Source: an uncultured Clostridium sp.
GTDB lineage: Bacteria; Bacillota; Clostridia; Lachnospirales; Lachnospiraceae
NCBI GenBank assembly: GCA_958442925.1
Contig: CAUCIO010000135.1
Span: 1-6,177 of the forward strand
Reading direction: 5' to 3'
DNA: 6,177 nucleotides
This document shows positions 1-5,071 of this stretch, in pieces. The number at the start of each line of letters is the position of its first letter. Position 1 is the first letter of the stretch. Under the pieces are notes generated by a model that did no database searches, was not told where the DNA came from, and saw only the letters and a program-made list of their open reading frames with translations. The translations under genes were made by a program, and so were the position numbers.

Positions 1-209
1 ATGGTACACACTGCCGCAAACAAAATCACTCCCAGGGCAATGATACCCAAAAGCAGCGCATGGCGCTTTCTCTGACATCTCTGATGGTCTAGCTGATCCA
101 GGTATTCTTCCCGTTCCATGCGGTATGTTTCATTTTCTATTTTCTCTATGTGTTTTTCTTGGTATTTCAACTCTCGTCTCCTGCGCCTTTCAATGCTGAG
201 GTTTTTCAT
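1..209 (-). CDS. Single-pass membrane protein, unknown function, partial (3' end off window)
   Basis: The reading frame is open from an ATG at 209 to the window edge, giving 69 residues without a stop. The first 50 residues are strongly charged, with an Arg run (ERRRRREL) and a Lys/Glu-rich stretch likely to be helical or coiled coil. A hydrophobic segment follows at residues 51-68 (ALLLGIIALGVILFAAVC), so the basic part should be cytoplasmic and the missing C-terminus outside. The start is uncertain. The ATG at 209 has no Shine-Dalgarno sequence and would lie only about 8 nt after the predicted transcription start. A TTG at 170 in the same frame has AGGAGA six bases upstream and may be the true start, giving a protein 13 residues shorter. 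The gene has its own promoter (252-224) and lies behind the terminator of the sigma/anti-sigma unit, so it is probably a separate transcript. I do not recognise the family. Confidence 0.6.
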   Translation of the reverse strand, partial: MKNLSIERRRRRELKYQEKHIEKIENETYRMEREEYLDQLDHQRCQRKRHALLLGIIALGVILFAAVCT

Positions 210-223
210 TAAAATCTATAGCT

Positions 224-252
224 ATTATAAAAAACACTGTTTCATCCGTCAA
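224..252 (-). promoter_or_regulatory. Sigma-A promoter for the partial membrane protein gene
   Basis: On the minus strand TTGACG (252-247) is followed by a 17-bp spacer and a perfect TATAAT (229-224). This is near the sigma-A consensus with ideal spacing. Transcription should start near 217. It lies directly after the T-rich tail of the upstream terminator, so the two units are insulated back to back. Confidence 0.75.
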
Positions 253-274
253 GAAAAAGAGCCGAAAAAGAAAC

Positions 275-326
275 AGGCAGAATCGTGCATGAGCCGGTTC
301 TGCGCCGGTTCTGCGCGGTTCTGCCT
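275..326 (-). terminator. Probable terminator hairpin after the anti-sigma gene, flanked by T-runs on both sides
   Basis: The arms 275-289 and 312-326 pair over 15 positions (AGGCAGAA against TTCTGCCT, then CGTGCA against TGCGCG). Read as plus-strand RNA all 15 pair, two as G-U wobbles; read as minus-strand RNA these two become C-A mismatches. T-rich sequence follows in both directions: GTTTCTTTTTC on the minus strand and AGTTTTTATTTT on the plus strand. Both neighbouring genes are on the minus strand, so it most likely ends the rsgI-like transcript. The upper arm and loop are built from an 11-bp tandem repeat. Confidence 0.55.
293..324. repeat. Three tandem copies of an 11-bp unit in the terminator loop
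   Basis: GCCGGTTCTGC occurs at 293-303 and 304-314, followed by a 10-bp version GCGGTTCTGC at 315-324. The third copy forms most of the distal arm of the terminator stem, so the hairpin may have grown by slippage. Confidence 0.7.
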
Positions 327-347
327 AACCAGTTTTTATTTTACATT

Positions 348-1808
348 TTAGATTCCAGACTCTGCCACAGACTGTTCTGACTGCTGAGAAAGATTCTCTG
401 TTTCTCCCGGCGTCTCCGCATGATGGCCGCTCTCCCCTGTCTGTGCATCTGTCTGTGCCTGCGCTTCAGACGATGATTCCGGCTCTCCTCCAGTTTCTTC
501 TTTTTCCGGAGCAGCCTCTTCGCCCTCCTCCTCTGTCTCGTCAGAGCCGTTTTCCATAGGGTCTCCGCTGACATCAGGCGCGTCAAAATATCCCTTCACA
601 GCACTGTAGGTTCCATTTTCTCTGGGTTTTACTCCATTTAAAACAAAGGTATAGGACGCTCCGCCTGTAATGCCGCTTATCTCTATTTCGCAGCTGTCGG
701 ATCCTGTATCTGTAATTCTGGCGGCGTAGCTTACGCCGTCTGCATCTGTTACGGATACCGTAGGATTTTTCCATTTTACCTTTTCCTTAAAAGTAATCTC
801 CAATATGCCTTCATAATAATCCGCATAGTCGATTTTGGCTTTCTTTCCACTCTCCTCATCCTCTGAGGATTCCTCTGTTTCAGACGGTGTCTGGACAACG
901 GCTGAAGAAGCCGGAGGCTTCACGGTCTCCGTCTCAGGCGCAGACTGGCTCTCAGATGAGGATTCCTCTGTTTCAGAAGAAGACTCAGACGGCTCTGGCC
1001 GCGTCACTACCGTGGTTCCTGCCGGTGGCTCCTCCCTTCCGCTGCCTGCTCCCACCTGATAAGCTCTCTCTGCAATCTCCCTGGCAATCTCTTCCATAGT
1101 CATAGATGCAAAGGATTCCAGCTCCTTTTCCGTCAGACCGTTCTCCTCCACCAGTTCATAAAGAAAGCAGGCCTTTCCGTAGGAAATTCCATACCGCTTT
1201 GAAATCTCTGTAATTTCCTCCATATCTGTAGCCTGCTGATCATAGACTACCGCGTTTACCTTATGAGCCTCCAGAGAGTTCTCAATATCCATTACCACGT
1301 CCTGCCGGAGTACAGACGCCTTCTCACTGTCGTCATTGGACACTGTGACAAGAATGGCATTATCCAGCTCGTCCAGATAGCCGCAGCGAACCATGGAACC
1401 GATAACCGCGTTCACTCCTATGTTCAGATCCACTCCATCCAGATCCATATCCGCCAGCACAGCAGCTCCGTCTTCATTTAACGGCTCTGCCTCGAGAATC
1501 TTATCCTTTCTGTTGACAGAAATTTCAATACTGGGGTTTACATCCAGTCCGATCACAGATTCCACCCGTGTGTTCTGCCAACGCAGGCCTCCTCCGTACA
1601 GAGCCGCTATACACAGGCAGGCAGCTGCTGCCGCTGCCGCGCGGCGCATCCCCCGGTAGATCTTCAAATGCCTTGGCGGCTCCGCATACACTAACTGTGA
1701 AGTGCTTAAATCAATTTTATCGAGCACATTGGGAGTCAGGGTTTCCACTGCCGATTTTAAATGGCTGGCAATTTCGTCATGATTCCATTTTTCATGTCCA
1801 TCGGCCAA
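348..1808 (-). CDS. RsgI-type transmembrane anti-sigma factor
   Basis: A 486-residue membrane protein that should hold the adjacent sigma factor inactive. Residues 1-54 are a cytoplasmic, presumably sigma-binding segment without a visible HxxxCxxC zinc motif. Residues 55-74 are an Ala-rich transmembrane helix. Residues about 82-255 resemble the RsgI middle domain, with the hallmark VIGLDVNPSIEISVNRKDK; Asn91-Pro92 matches the self-cleavage site known in RsgI proteins. Residues 256-322 are a Ser/Glu/Pro-rich linker, 323-411 a beta-rich, probably Ig-like domain, and 412-486 an acidic disordered tail. The start is TTG, preceded by AGGAGGG six bases upstream inside the sigma gene's last codons; the next in-frame Met is residue 54, within the membrane boundary, so TTG is the only reasonable start. 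It lies 2 nt after the sigma stop, so translation is probably coupled. The N-terminus does not resemble the short N-terminal domain of classical SigI-binding RsgI, so the name rsgI is withheld. Confidence 0.82.
   Translation of the reverse strand: MADGHEKWNHDEIASHLKSAVETLTPNVLDKIDLSTSQLVYAEPPRHLKIYRGMRRAAAAAAACLCIAALYGGGLRWQNTRVESVIGLDVNPSIEISVNRKDKILEAEPLNEDGAAVLADMDLDGVDLNIGVNAVIGSMVRCGYLDELDNAILVTVSNDDSEKASVLRQDVVMDIENSLEAHKVNAVVYDQQATDMEEITEISKRYGISYGKACFLYELVEENGLTEKELESFASMTMEEIAREIAERAYQVGAGSGREEPPAGTTVVTRPEPSESSSETEESSSESQSAPETETVKPPASSAVVQTPSETEESSEDEESGKKAKIDYADYYEGILEITFKEKVKWKNPTVSVTDADGVSYAARITDTGSDSCEIEISGITGGASYTFVLNGVKPRENGTYSAVKGYFDAPDVSGDPMENGSDETEEEGEEAAPEKEETGGEPESSSEAQAQTDAQTGESGHHAETPGETENLSQQSEQSVAESGI
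864..977. repeat. 21-bp direct repeat inside the anti-sigma linker
   Basis: The 21 bases at 864-884 recur exactly at 957-977, a period of 93 bp (31 codons, in frame). On the minus strand both copies encode the SETEESS part of the low-complexity extracellular linker. This suggests that the linker lengthened by duplication. Confidence 0.75.
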
Positions 1809-1810
1809 TG

Positions 1811-2395
1811 TTATCCCTCCTCTCTCAAATGTTTTTTTAATTTCTTCATAGCCCTGTTATACTTGGACAGCACAGTCGCTAACGGCAGCCCTAAATCTGA
1901 GGCAATCTCCCTGTGCTTCAGTCCTGCCGCCGTATGTAGCAGTACGATCTGCCGTTCTTCCTCCTTCAGAATATGGAGAGCTGCCTGCAGCACCAGCTTA
2001 TCTGCCGCATTCTCTATCTGGGGACAGAATTCCCCTGTCTCCATCTCTGAAAGCTCTGAAAGTCCCATGTCAGACTCATGCTTCTGATCGCGAAATCTCA
2101 TATAGCAGAGATTTCTGGCTATGGTAAACATCCAGGCCAGAGGCTTGCCCTGAGCCTGATAGCCTCCTGCAGAGGTCCATACCCGCAGATACGTTTCCTG
2201 CATAATCTCCTCTGCATCCTGAGGATTCCTCACAACAGACAGAATAAAGCTGTACATGGTTTTATCCGTATTCTGATATAACTGGCGAAATGCCTCCTGA
2301 TTGCCCTTTGCAACCTTTAACAGAAGCTTTTCATCGCTGAGCCGCTCATACTTCTCCGGCTCCTCAAGGACGGCAAATATCCCCATCAAAAACAT
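1811..2395 (-). CDS. ECF-type sigma-70 family RNA polymerase sigma factor
   Basis: A 194-residue protein of usual ECF sigma length with only regions 2 and 4. Region 2 spans about residues 23-105 and has the core motif DAEEIMQETYLRVW (60-73), followed by KPLAWMFTIARNLCYMRFRD. Region 4 spans about 132-187, with a helix-turn-helix around LKHREIASDLGLPLATVLSKYNRAMKKLK that would read the -35 element. It should direct RNA polymerase to an envelope-stress or surface regulon. The ATG at 2395 has AAAGGA ten bases upstream; a second in-frame ATG at 2386 is less likely. Its partner anti-sigma gene follows after 2 nt. No convincing promoter is visible in the 116 bases between truA and this gene, so it is probably transcribed with truA, although ECF autoregulation cannot be excluded. 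Confidence 0.9.
   Translation of the reverse strand: MFLMGIFAVLEEPEKYERLSDEKLLLKVAKGNQEAFRQLYQNTDKTMYSFILSVVRNPQDAEEIMQETYLRVWTSAGGYQAQGKPLAWMFTIARNLCYMRFRDQKHESDMGLSELSEMETGEFCPQIENAADKLVLQAALHILKEEERQIVLLHTAAGLKHREIASDLGLPLATVLSKYNRAMKKLKKHLREEG
1815..1821 (-). promoter_or_regulatory. Ribosome binding site for the anti-sigma gene, inside the sigma gene
   Basis: AGGAGGG on the minus strand overlaps the sigma factor's last Glu-Glu-Gly codons and lies six bases before the TTG at 1808. It decides the TTG start and couples translation of the two partners, which would favour balanced production. Confidence 0.8.
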
Positions 2396-2441
2396 GGATT
2401 TTGTTTCCTTTCTATATAGTTTAATGCAGCAAATCCATTTA

Positions 2442-2519
2442 TTATTGCATCTGCCGCAGCTTTTTTTTCATTTTATTCCACTTTTTCTTCTGCTCTCTTC
2501 CCCTGCGCTGCTTACTCAT
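2442..2519 (-). CDS. Possible 25-codon basic peptide overlapping the truA stop
   Basis: An ATG at 2519 overlaps the truA end in another frame (ATGAGTAA contains the truA stop) and stays open for 25 codons to a TAA at 2444-2442. The peptide is extremely basic, about half Lys/Arg, with one Trp (MSKQRRGREQ at the start, MKKKLRQMQ at the end). The overlap is typical of translational reinitiation after truA, and the gene would fill most of the space before the sigma gene. Against it: no good Shine-Dalgarno sequence precedes the ATG, purine-rich DNA easily yields Lys/Arg frames, and I know no family like it. Confidence 0.3.
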   Translation of the reverse strand: MSKQRRGREQKKKWNKMKKKLRQMQ

Positions 2520-3318
2520 ACTGAACGCTTTTTAAAAACAGTCCTTCTGCCGGCGCTGTAAAACCTGCCTCTGCCCGTTCCAGAGTCCGGAACACCTCCG
2601 CTGCTGACTGAGGCGTCCGCCTGTGCAGTCCTGCTTCCAGAAGTGTTCCTGTCAGAATCCTTACCATATTGTAGAGGAATCCGTCTCCTGTAAAGGAAAG
2701 TTCCACCACGCTTCCCTTTTGTTCTATCCCGATACTCTGCAGCATGCGCACCGTTGATTTTTTTGTCCGTTTCAGAGAGGAAAAACCACGGAAGTCATGG
2801 GTTCCCACAAGAAGCCCTGCCATTTCTCTCATAGCGTCAATATCCAGTTTTTCCCCCAGCCCATACACATACTTCCGCTCAAACACATTCTTTTTCCCTG
2901 CCGTATCAATCCGGTAAAGGTAGGTCTTTGACACAGCGCTTAAACGGCTGTGAAACCTCTCTGAAACCTCTTCTGCCCCACTCACTGCTATATCTTCCGG
3001 AAGATACTGGTTCAGATATTCCATAACTGCTCTGGGAAGTCTATCTGAACCATGAAAATGGTTTAAAACTTTCAAAAATTCCGAATTTTTATTGTTTTTG
3101 AAACAATTCTCATTCAGGTGGACATTGGCCGTCTGTCCCAGCGCATGGACGCCTGCATCCGTGCGGCCGGACCCCTGCACCTGAGCCGGTTCCCCCGCCA
3201 TTCTCTCCAGAATGTTCTCCAGCTTTCCCTGAATGGTATTCTGACTGTTTCCCTGTTTCTGCCAGCCCCCGTACCGGCTTCCATCGTACTGAAGGATCAA
3301 TTTAATATTTCTATACAC
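2512..3318 (-). CDS. truA: tRNA pseudouridine(38-40) synthase TruA
   Basis: A 268-residue cytoplasmic enzyme that converts uridines 38-40 of the tRNA anticodon stem to pseudouridine. The N-terminal IKLILQYDGSRYGGWQ and the catalytic motif GSGRTDAGVHALGQ (residues 49-62, catalytic Asp54) are diagnostic. YLNQYLPEDIAV (101-112), RFHSRLSAVSKTYLYRI (121-137), HDFRGFSS (174-181) and GDGFLYNMVRILTGTLLEAG (211-230) are the usual conserved blocks. The start is GTG at 3318, with GGGAG upstream at acceptable spacing; the usual N-terminus begins within two residues of it. It begins 16 bases after the VanZ-like stop, so the two are probably cotranscribed. It is odd in carrying about 20 extra residues (about 71-91) between the catalytic motif and the YLNQYLPEDI block, encoded by AT-rich palindromic DNA. 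Confidence 0.96.
   Translation of the reverse strand: MYRNIKLILQYDGSRYGGWQKQGNSQNTIQGKLENILERMAGEPAQVQGSGRTDAGVHALGQTANVHLNENCFKNNKNSEFLKVLNHFHGSDRLPRAVMEYLNQYLPEDIAVSGAEEVSERFHSRLSAVSKTYLYRIDTAGKKNVFERKYVYGLGEKLDIDAMREMAGLLVGTHDFRGFSSLKRTKKSTVRMLQSIGIEQKGSVVELSFTGDGFLYNMVRILTGTLLEAGLHRRTPQSAAEVFRTLERAEAGFTAPAEGLFLKSVQYE
3048..3107. repeat. AT-rich palindrome cluster forming an in-frame insertion in truA
   Basis: Three short palindromes lie within 60 bases. AACCAT-gaaa-ATGGTT is at 3048-3063. AAAAATTC-c-GAATTTTT is at 3074-3090. ATTGTTT-ttg-AAACAAT is at 3091-3107, directly abutting the previous one; both of these are 17 bp. The block is much more AT-rich than the rest of truA and encodes TruA residues about 71-91, a stretch absent from the Bacillus subtilis and Escherichia coli enzymes as I remember them. 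Confidence 0.65.
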
Positions 3319-3334
3319 TGAATCATTCTCCCAT

Positions 3335-3832
3335 TTACTCTATTCTATTCTCATTTCTGTTTCTGCGGATTCTGTCCCCTGTGCCGCGTTTCTGTCCTGT
3401 GTGGTTAAACACTGCGGCTGCCAGAAAAAACAGGGCTGTTCCTGCAGCCGCTCCTCCCATATCCAGCCACACATCGCTGATCTGTCCGGAACGTCCTGAT
3501 GTAAACAGCTGAAGCGTCTCGTCTATAAATGGAAGAGTGATCGTCAGATACAGCTGTCCCCAAATCCTTCCCTGGCCTTTCAGCTTTGTATGATTCAGGC
3601 TCTGAGTCAAAAGCAGTCCCAGGATGAAATATTCCCCAAAATGAGCGCACTTTCTGACTACATGCTCTGTGAGCCAGGGAACGGTAAGTCCCAGTTCTCC
3701 TAAAACAGAATGGAGCAATCTGAGAACTGCTCCGCTCTCCTGGGAAGACAAAGCCGCAGGCGTCAGAGAGTTCGAATAGATAAACGCTGTGTAAAGAAAC
3801 AGCGCTATGTGCCAAAATACATGTTTCTTCAT
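3335..3832 (-). CDS. VanZ-family integral membrane protein
   Basis: A 165-residue protein matching the VanZ-like family. The N-terminal helix ends in FIYSNSLTPAALSSQESG (residues 18-34), followed by the signature RKCAHFGEYFILGLLL (60-75), a further helix around 92-105, and DETLQLFTSGRSGQISDVWLDMGG (104-127), whose acidic and Arg residues are conserved in the family. A last membrane helix covers about 126-142, followed by a very basic cytoplasmic tail. VanZ itself gives low-level teicoplanin resistance. Most chromosomal relatives have no proven role, and nothing here points to a van cluster. The ATG at 3832 matches family N-termini, but its ribosome site is poor: AGGGAG lies 22 bases upstream and AT-rich sequence intervenes. 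It is the first gene of the minus-strand unit, 16 bases before truA. Confidence 0.88.
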   Translation of the reverse strand: MKKHVFWHIALFLYTAFIYSNSLTPAALSSQESGAVLRLLHSVLGELGLTVPWLTEHVVRKCAHFGEYFILGLLLTQSLNHTKLKGQGRIWGQLYLTITLPFIDETLQLFTSGRSGQISDVWLDMGGAAAGTALFFLAAAVFNHTGQKRGTGDRIRRNRNENRIE

Positions 3833-3878
3833 AATATATTAAAATTAAACGGTTCTCCCTGTGTTTTCTTAATGTTTT

Positions 3879-3907
3879 ATTATAGTACAGGAGCAGTGGA
3901 AAGTAAA
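3879..3907 (-). promoter_or_regulatory. Probable sigma-A promoter of the vanZ-truA-sigma unit
   Basis: On the minus strand TTTACT (3907-3902) is followed by a 17-bp spacer and a perfect TATAAT (3884-3879). The -35 element matches four of six consensus bases. Transcription would start near 3872, leaving a leader of about 40 bases before the VanZ-like ATG. Confidence 0.6.
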
Positions 3908-4085
3908 GGAGGCTTCTTTTTCGCAATTTTTCCCAGTCGTATTCTTTGCCAAATTTTTTTTTCATTTTCCCCTCTGTTTCGTCCTTTTGACGAAGTGCAT
4001 AAACAGACAGTTAAACTTGCTATTATTGTCTGTTTATAGAAGGAAAATTGTTTTAAAAAAGGTACAAAAAATCCTTTTTCACCTA
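3908..4085. other. AT-rich divergent intergenic region with stacked inverted repeats
   Basis: The 365 bases between the VanZ-like ATG and the small plus-strand gene contain both divergent promoters and no convincing gene. Between the promoters lie a 6-bp hairpin TTCGTC-ctttt-GACGAA (3978-3994), the 11-bp inverted repeat at 3999-4037, and a 7-bp AAAAAGG/CCTTTTT pair (4056-4062 and 4073-4079). None is followed by a clean T-run, so operators or mRNA structures are more likely than terminators. Confidence 0.45.
3999..4037. repeat. 11-bp perfect inverted repeat, possible operator
   Basis: ATAAACAGACA (3999-4009) and TGTCTGTTTAT (4027-4037) are perfect reverse complements around a 17-bp centre. 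The arm centres are 28 bp apart. The same bases contain two LytTR-like half sites, ACAGTTAAA (4007-4015) and TCTGTTTAT (4029-4037), with starts 22 bp apart. It lies about 50 bp upstream of the small gene's -35 element. Confidence 0.5.
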
Positions 4086-4113
4086 TTGACAATTCAATTT
4101 CCGGTGCTATACT
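4086..4113 (+). promoter_or_regulatory. Strong extended -10 sigma-A promoter of the small repeat protein gene
   Basis: A perfect TTGACA (4086-4091) is followed by a 16-bp spacer and TATACT (4108-4113), preceded by the extended -10 motif TGC (4105-4107). Transcription should begin near 4120. This is the best promoter in the window and suggests high expression. Confidence 0.85.
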
Positions 4114-4119
4114 GAGTGC

Positions 4120-4144
4120 ATTCAAAGGGAACGTGCCTTTGAAT
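4120..4144 (+). promoter_or_regulatory. 5' stem-loop at the predicted transcript start
   Basis: ATTCAAAGG (4120-4128) and CCTTTGAAT (4136-4144) pair perfectly over nine bases with a 7-base loop (GAACGTG). The stem begins at or next to the predicted +1. It may be a stabilising 5' cap on the mRNA or a repressor operator at the start site; the sequence cannot tell which. Confidence 0.55.
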
Positions 4145-4197
4145 AACAGCAGTGATTTTAAAAGCAACGACAATACTCACTTGAAAGGATGGTAACT

Positions 4198-4377
4198 ATG
4201 TCTGAGAATGATAAGAAGGATTTAATCCACGAGGTAAACGTAGCGTCTTCCCTCTATAGTTTTGATACAGAAACAAAAACAGCGGAGGCAGAGCACAAGC
4301 ATCCGGCTGAGGGAACTCTGGAGAGAGAACTGACTGACGTTTCTCTTCTCTACAATCTGGACACAAAAAACAAATAA
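4198..4377 (+). CDS. Small acidic protein of two degenerate 19-residue repeats, unknown function
   Basis: A 59-residue protein of no family I recognise. It consists of two related units: LIHEVNVASSLYSFDTETK (residues 9-27) and LERELTDVSLLYNLDTKNK (41-59), joined by a hydrophilic linker with HKHP. Eight of 19 positions are identical, centred on SxLYxxDTxxK. There is no signal peptide, membrane segment, cysteine or double-glycine leader, so it is probably cytoplasmic, or a peptide precursor of unknown type. The ATG at 4198 has AAAGGA eight bases upstream; an ATG at 4189 in the same frame overlaps that site and is less likely. The gene stands alone with a strong promoter, a 5' stem-loop and its own terminator. 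It diverges from the vanZ-truA unit and precedes a decayed two-component system on the same strand. The repeat supports a real gene rather than a chance frame. Confidence 0.75.
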   Translation: MSENDKKDLIHEVNVASSLYSFDTETKTAEAEHKHPAEGTLERELTDVSLLYNLDTKNK

Positions 4378-4389
4378 AATCTCGACTTA

Positions 4390-4424
4390 CAGTGGCAAAA
4401 CTGGATTTACAGCAGTTGTCACTG
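4390..4424 (+). other. 3' UTR hairpin downstream of the small gene
   Basis: CAGTGGCAA...CTG (4390-4403) and CAGTTGTCACTG (4413-4424) form a 12-bp stem with a 2-base bulge, one G-U pair and a 9-base loop. No T-run follows, so it is not a terminator by itself. It may protect the mRNA 3' end or be part of a small RNA released from the 3' region. Confidence 0.5.
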
Positions 4425-4447
4425 GCCATAACAGACTGATTTGAAAG

Positions 4448-4496
4448 CAGAGAGCGCGGCGCCGATTCTAAGGTGTCCGCCTCTCTGTTTTTCTGT
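4448..4496 (+). terminator. Strong intrinsic terminator of the small gene
   Basis: CAGAGAG (4448-4454) pairs with CTCTCTG (4481-4487). The stem continues inward through GCGG/CCGC and GCC/GGT with single-base and two-base bulges, around an 8-base loop. TTTTTCTGT follows at once. It ends the transcript from the promoter at 4086-4113, about 110 bases after the stop. Confidence 0.85.
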
Positions 4497-4520
4497 CCCC
4501 CCTAACGCCTGAGGCAAAGG

Positions 4521-5071
4521 TTGCAGAACATACGTTTTTTTCTGCTGCTGTGTCGTTTACGCGCCAAATTTAACTATTTACGCAGAAATGCCTCTTCTTT
4601 CTTGTCCTCCCCTGCAGAGGACATGCCTGCCTTGACAGAGGGAGAGTGTTTCCGCTATCTTAAAGAGCAATGGGCGGCGCTGTTCCAGGCCGGATACTAC
4701 GACGGCCTGCTCTACTGCTGACCTTCTGGCTAATCATCATCTTCGCCTTGCTTTCTGCCTGGGATATGGTGCGCTCTGTTATCCAGGTACAGACCGAATC
4801 CCAGACTCTCAAGCTGAAAAATGAAATGGCTGTGGAAAACTATCGCCTTCTTCTGGCAAAAATAAAAGAACAGAATCAGCAGTCTGCACAGGTGCGGTTT
4901 ACTCAGCACTTTGCCGTCAATGCCATGCTGCAGTCTGCCGCTGAACGGGCAGAAAAAGCCGGTATCCGCTTTGAAGCCCATGGGTTTGGTATGGCGCTGA
5001 AGGAATGGAAACATAACGCAAACAGCGCAGAGGCACATACCCCCGCGCTGCTTTTCTATCTGCTGTTTTGA
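4521..5071 (+). pseudogene. Remnant of a GHKL sensor histidine kinase (AgrC/LytS-like)
   Basis: Two overlapping frames together look like a gutted kinase. The first (4521-4721, TTG start) ends at a TGA after ...AALFQAGYYDGLLYC and has motifs such as YLRRNASSFLSSPAEDM that resemble the end of a sensor membrane domain. The second (open to 5071, ATG at 4670) has a transmembrane helix LLLTFWLIIIFALLSAWDMV, a coiled segment QTLKLKNEMAVENYRLL, then QHFAVNAMLQSAAERAEKAG, which in intact kinases lies after the His box, and then HGFGMAL, a G2-box-like motif. The RHDxRHH phosphoacceptor region expected after QSAQVR is missing, as are the N box and G1 box expected between FEAH and GFGM. Intact relatives have roughly 400 residues or more. 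The C-terminus after GFGMAL looks shifted. It cannot be an active kinase. The earlier membrane helices are absent up to the small gene's terminator. Confidence 0.65.

Noticed and set aside
293..324. CRISPR-like short repeats
   Set aside because: The 11-bp units abut without spacers. No CRISPR array is present anywhere in the window.
835..1099. Plus-strand frames of 70-74 codons rich in Ser, Asp and Pro
   Set aside because: They are the complement of the repetitive Ser/Glu linker of the anti-sigma gene.
2396..2441. A separate promoter for the sigma gene
   Set aside because: ATATAG-like sequences occur but no -35 element lies at a suitable distance, and no ECF-style -35 motif is visible.
3405..3965. 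A 186-codon minus-strand frame overlapping the VanZ-like gene, starting MKKKFGKEYDWEKL
   Set aside because: Most of it is the VanZ-like gene read in another frame. Its first 44 codons cover the putative promoter region and match nothing I recognise, and the VanZ-like ATG already gives a family-typical N-terminus.
4198..4377. The small gene as an AgrD-type pheromone for the neighbouring kinase
   Set aside because: It has no cysteine, no amphipathic leader and no double-glycine site, and no AgrB-like processing protein is present. The neighbourhood alone is not enough.
4196..4429. A 77-codon minus-strand frame opposite the small repeat protein gene
   Set aside because: It is the antisense of the plus-strand gene and its hairpin. 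It has no ribosome site and no plausible protein pattern, while the plus strand has promoter, ribosome site and internal repeats.
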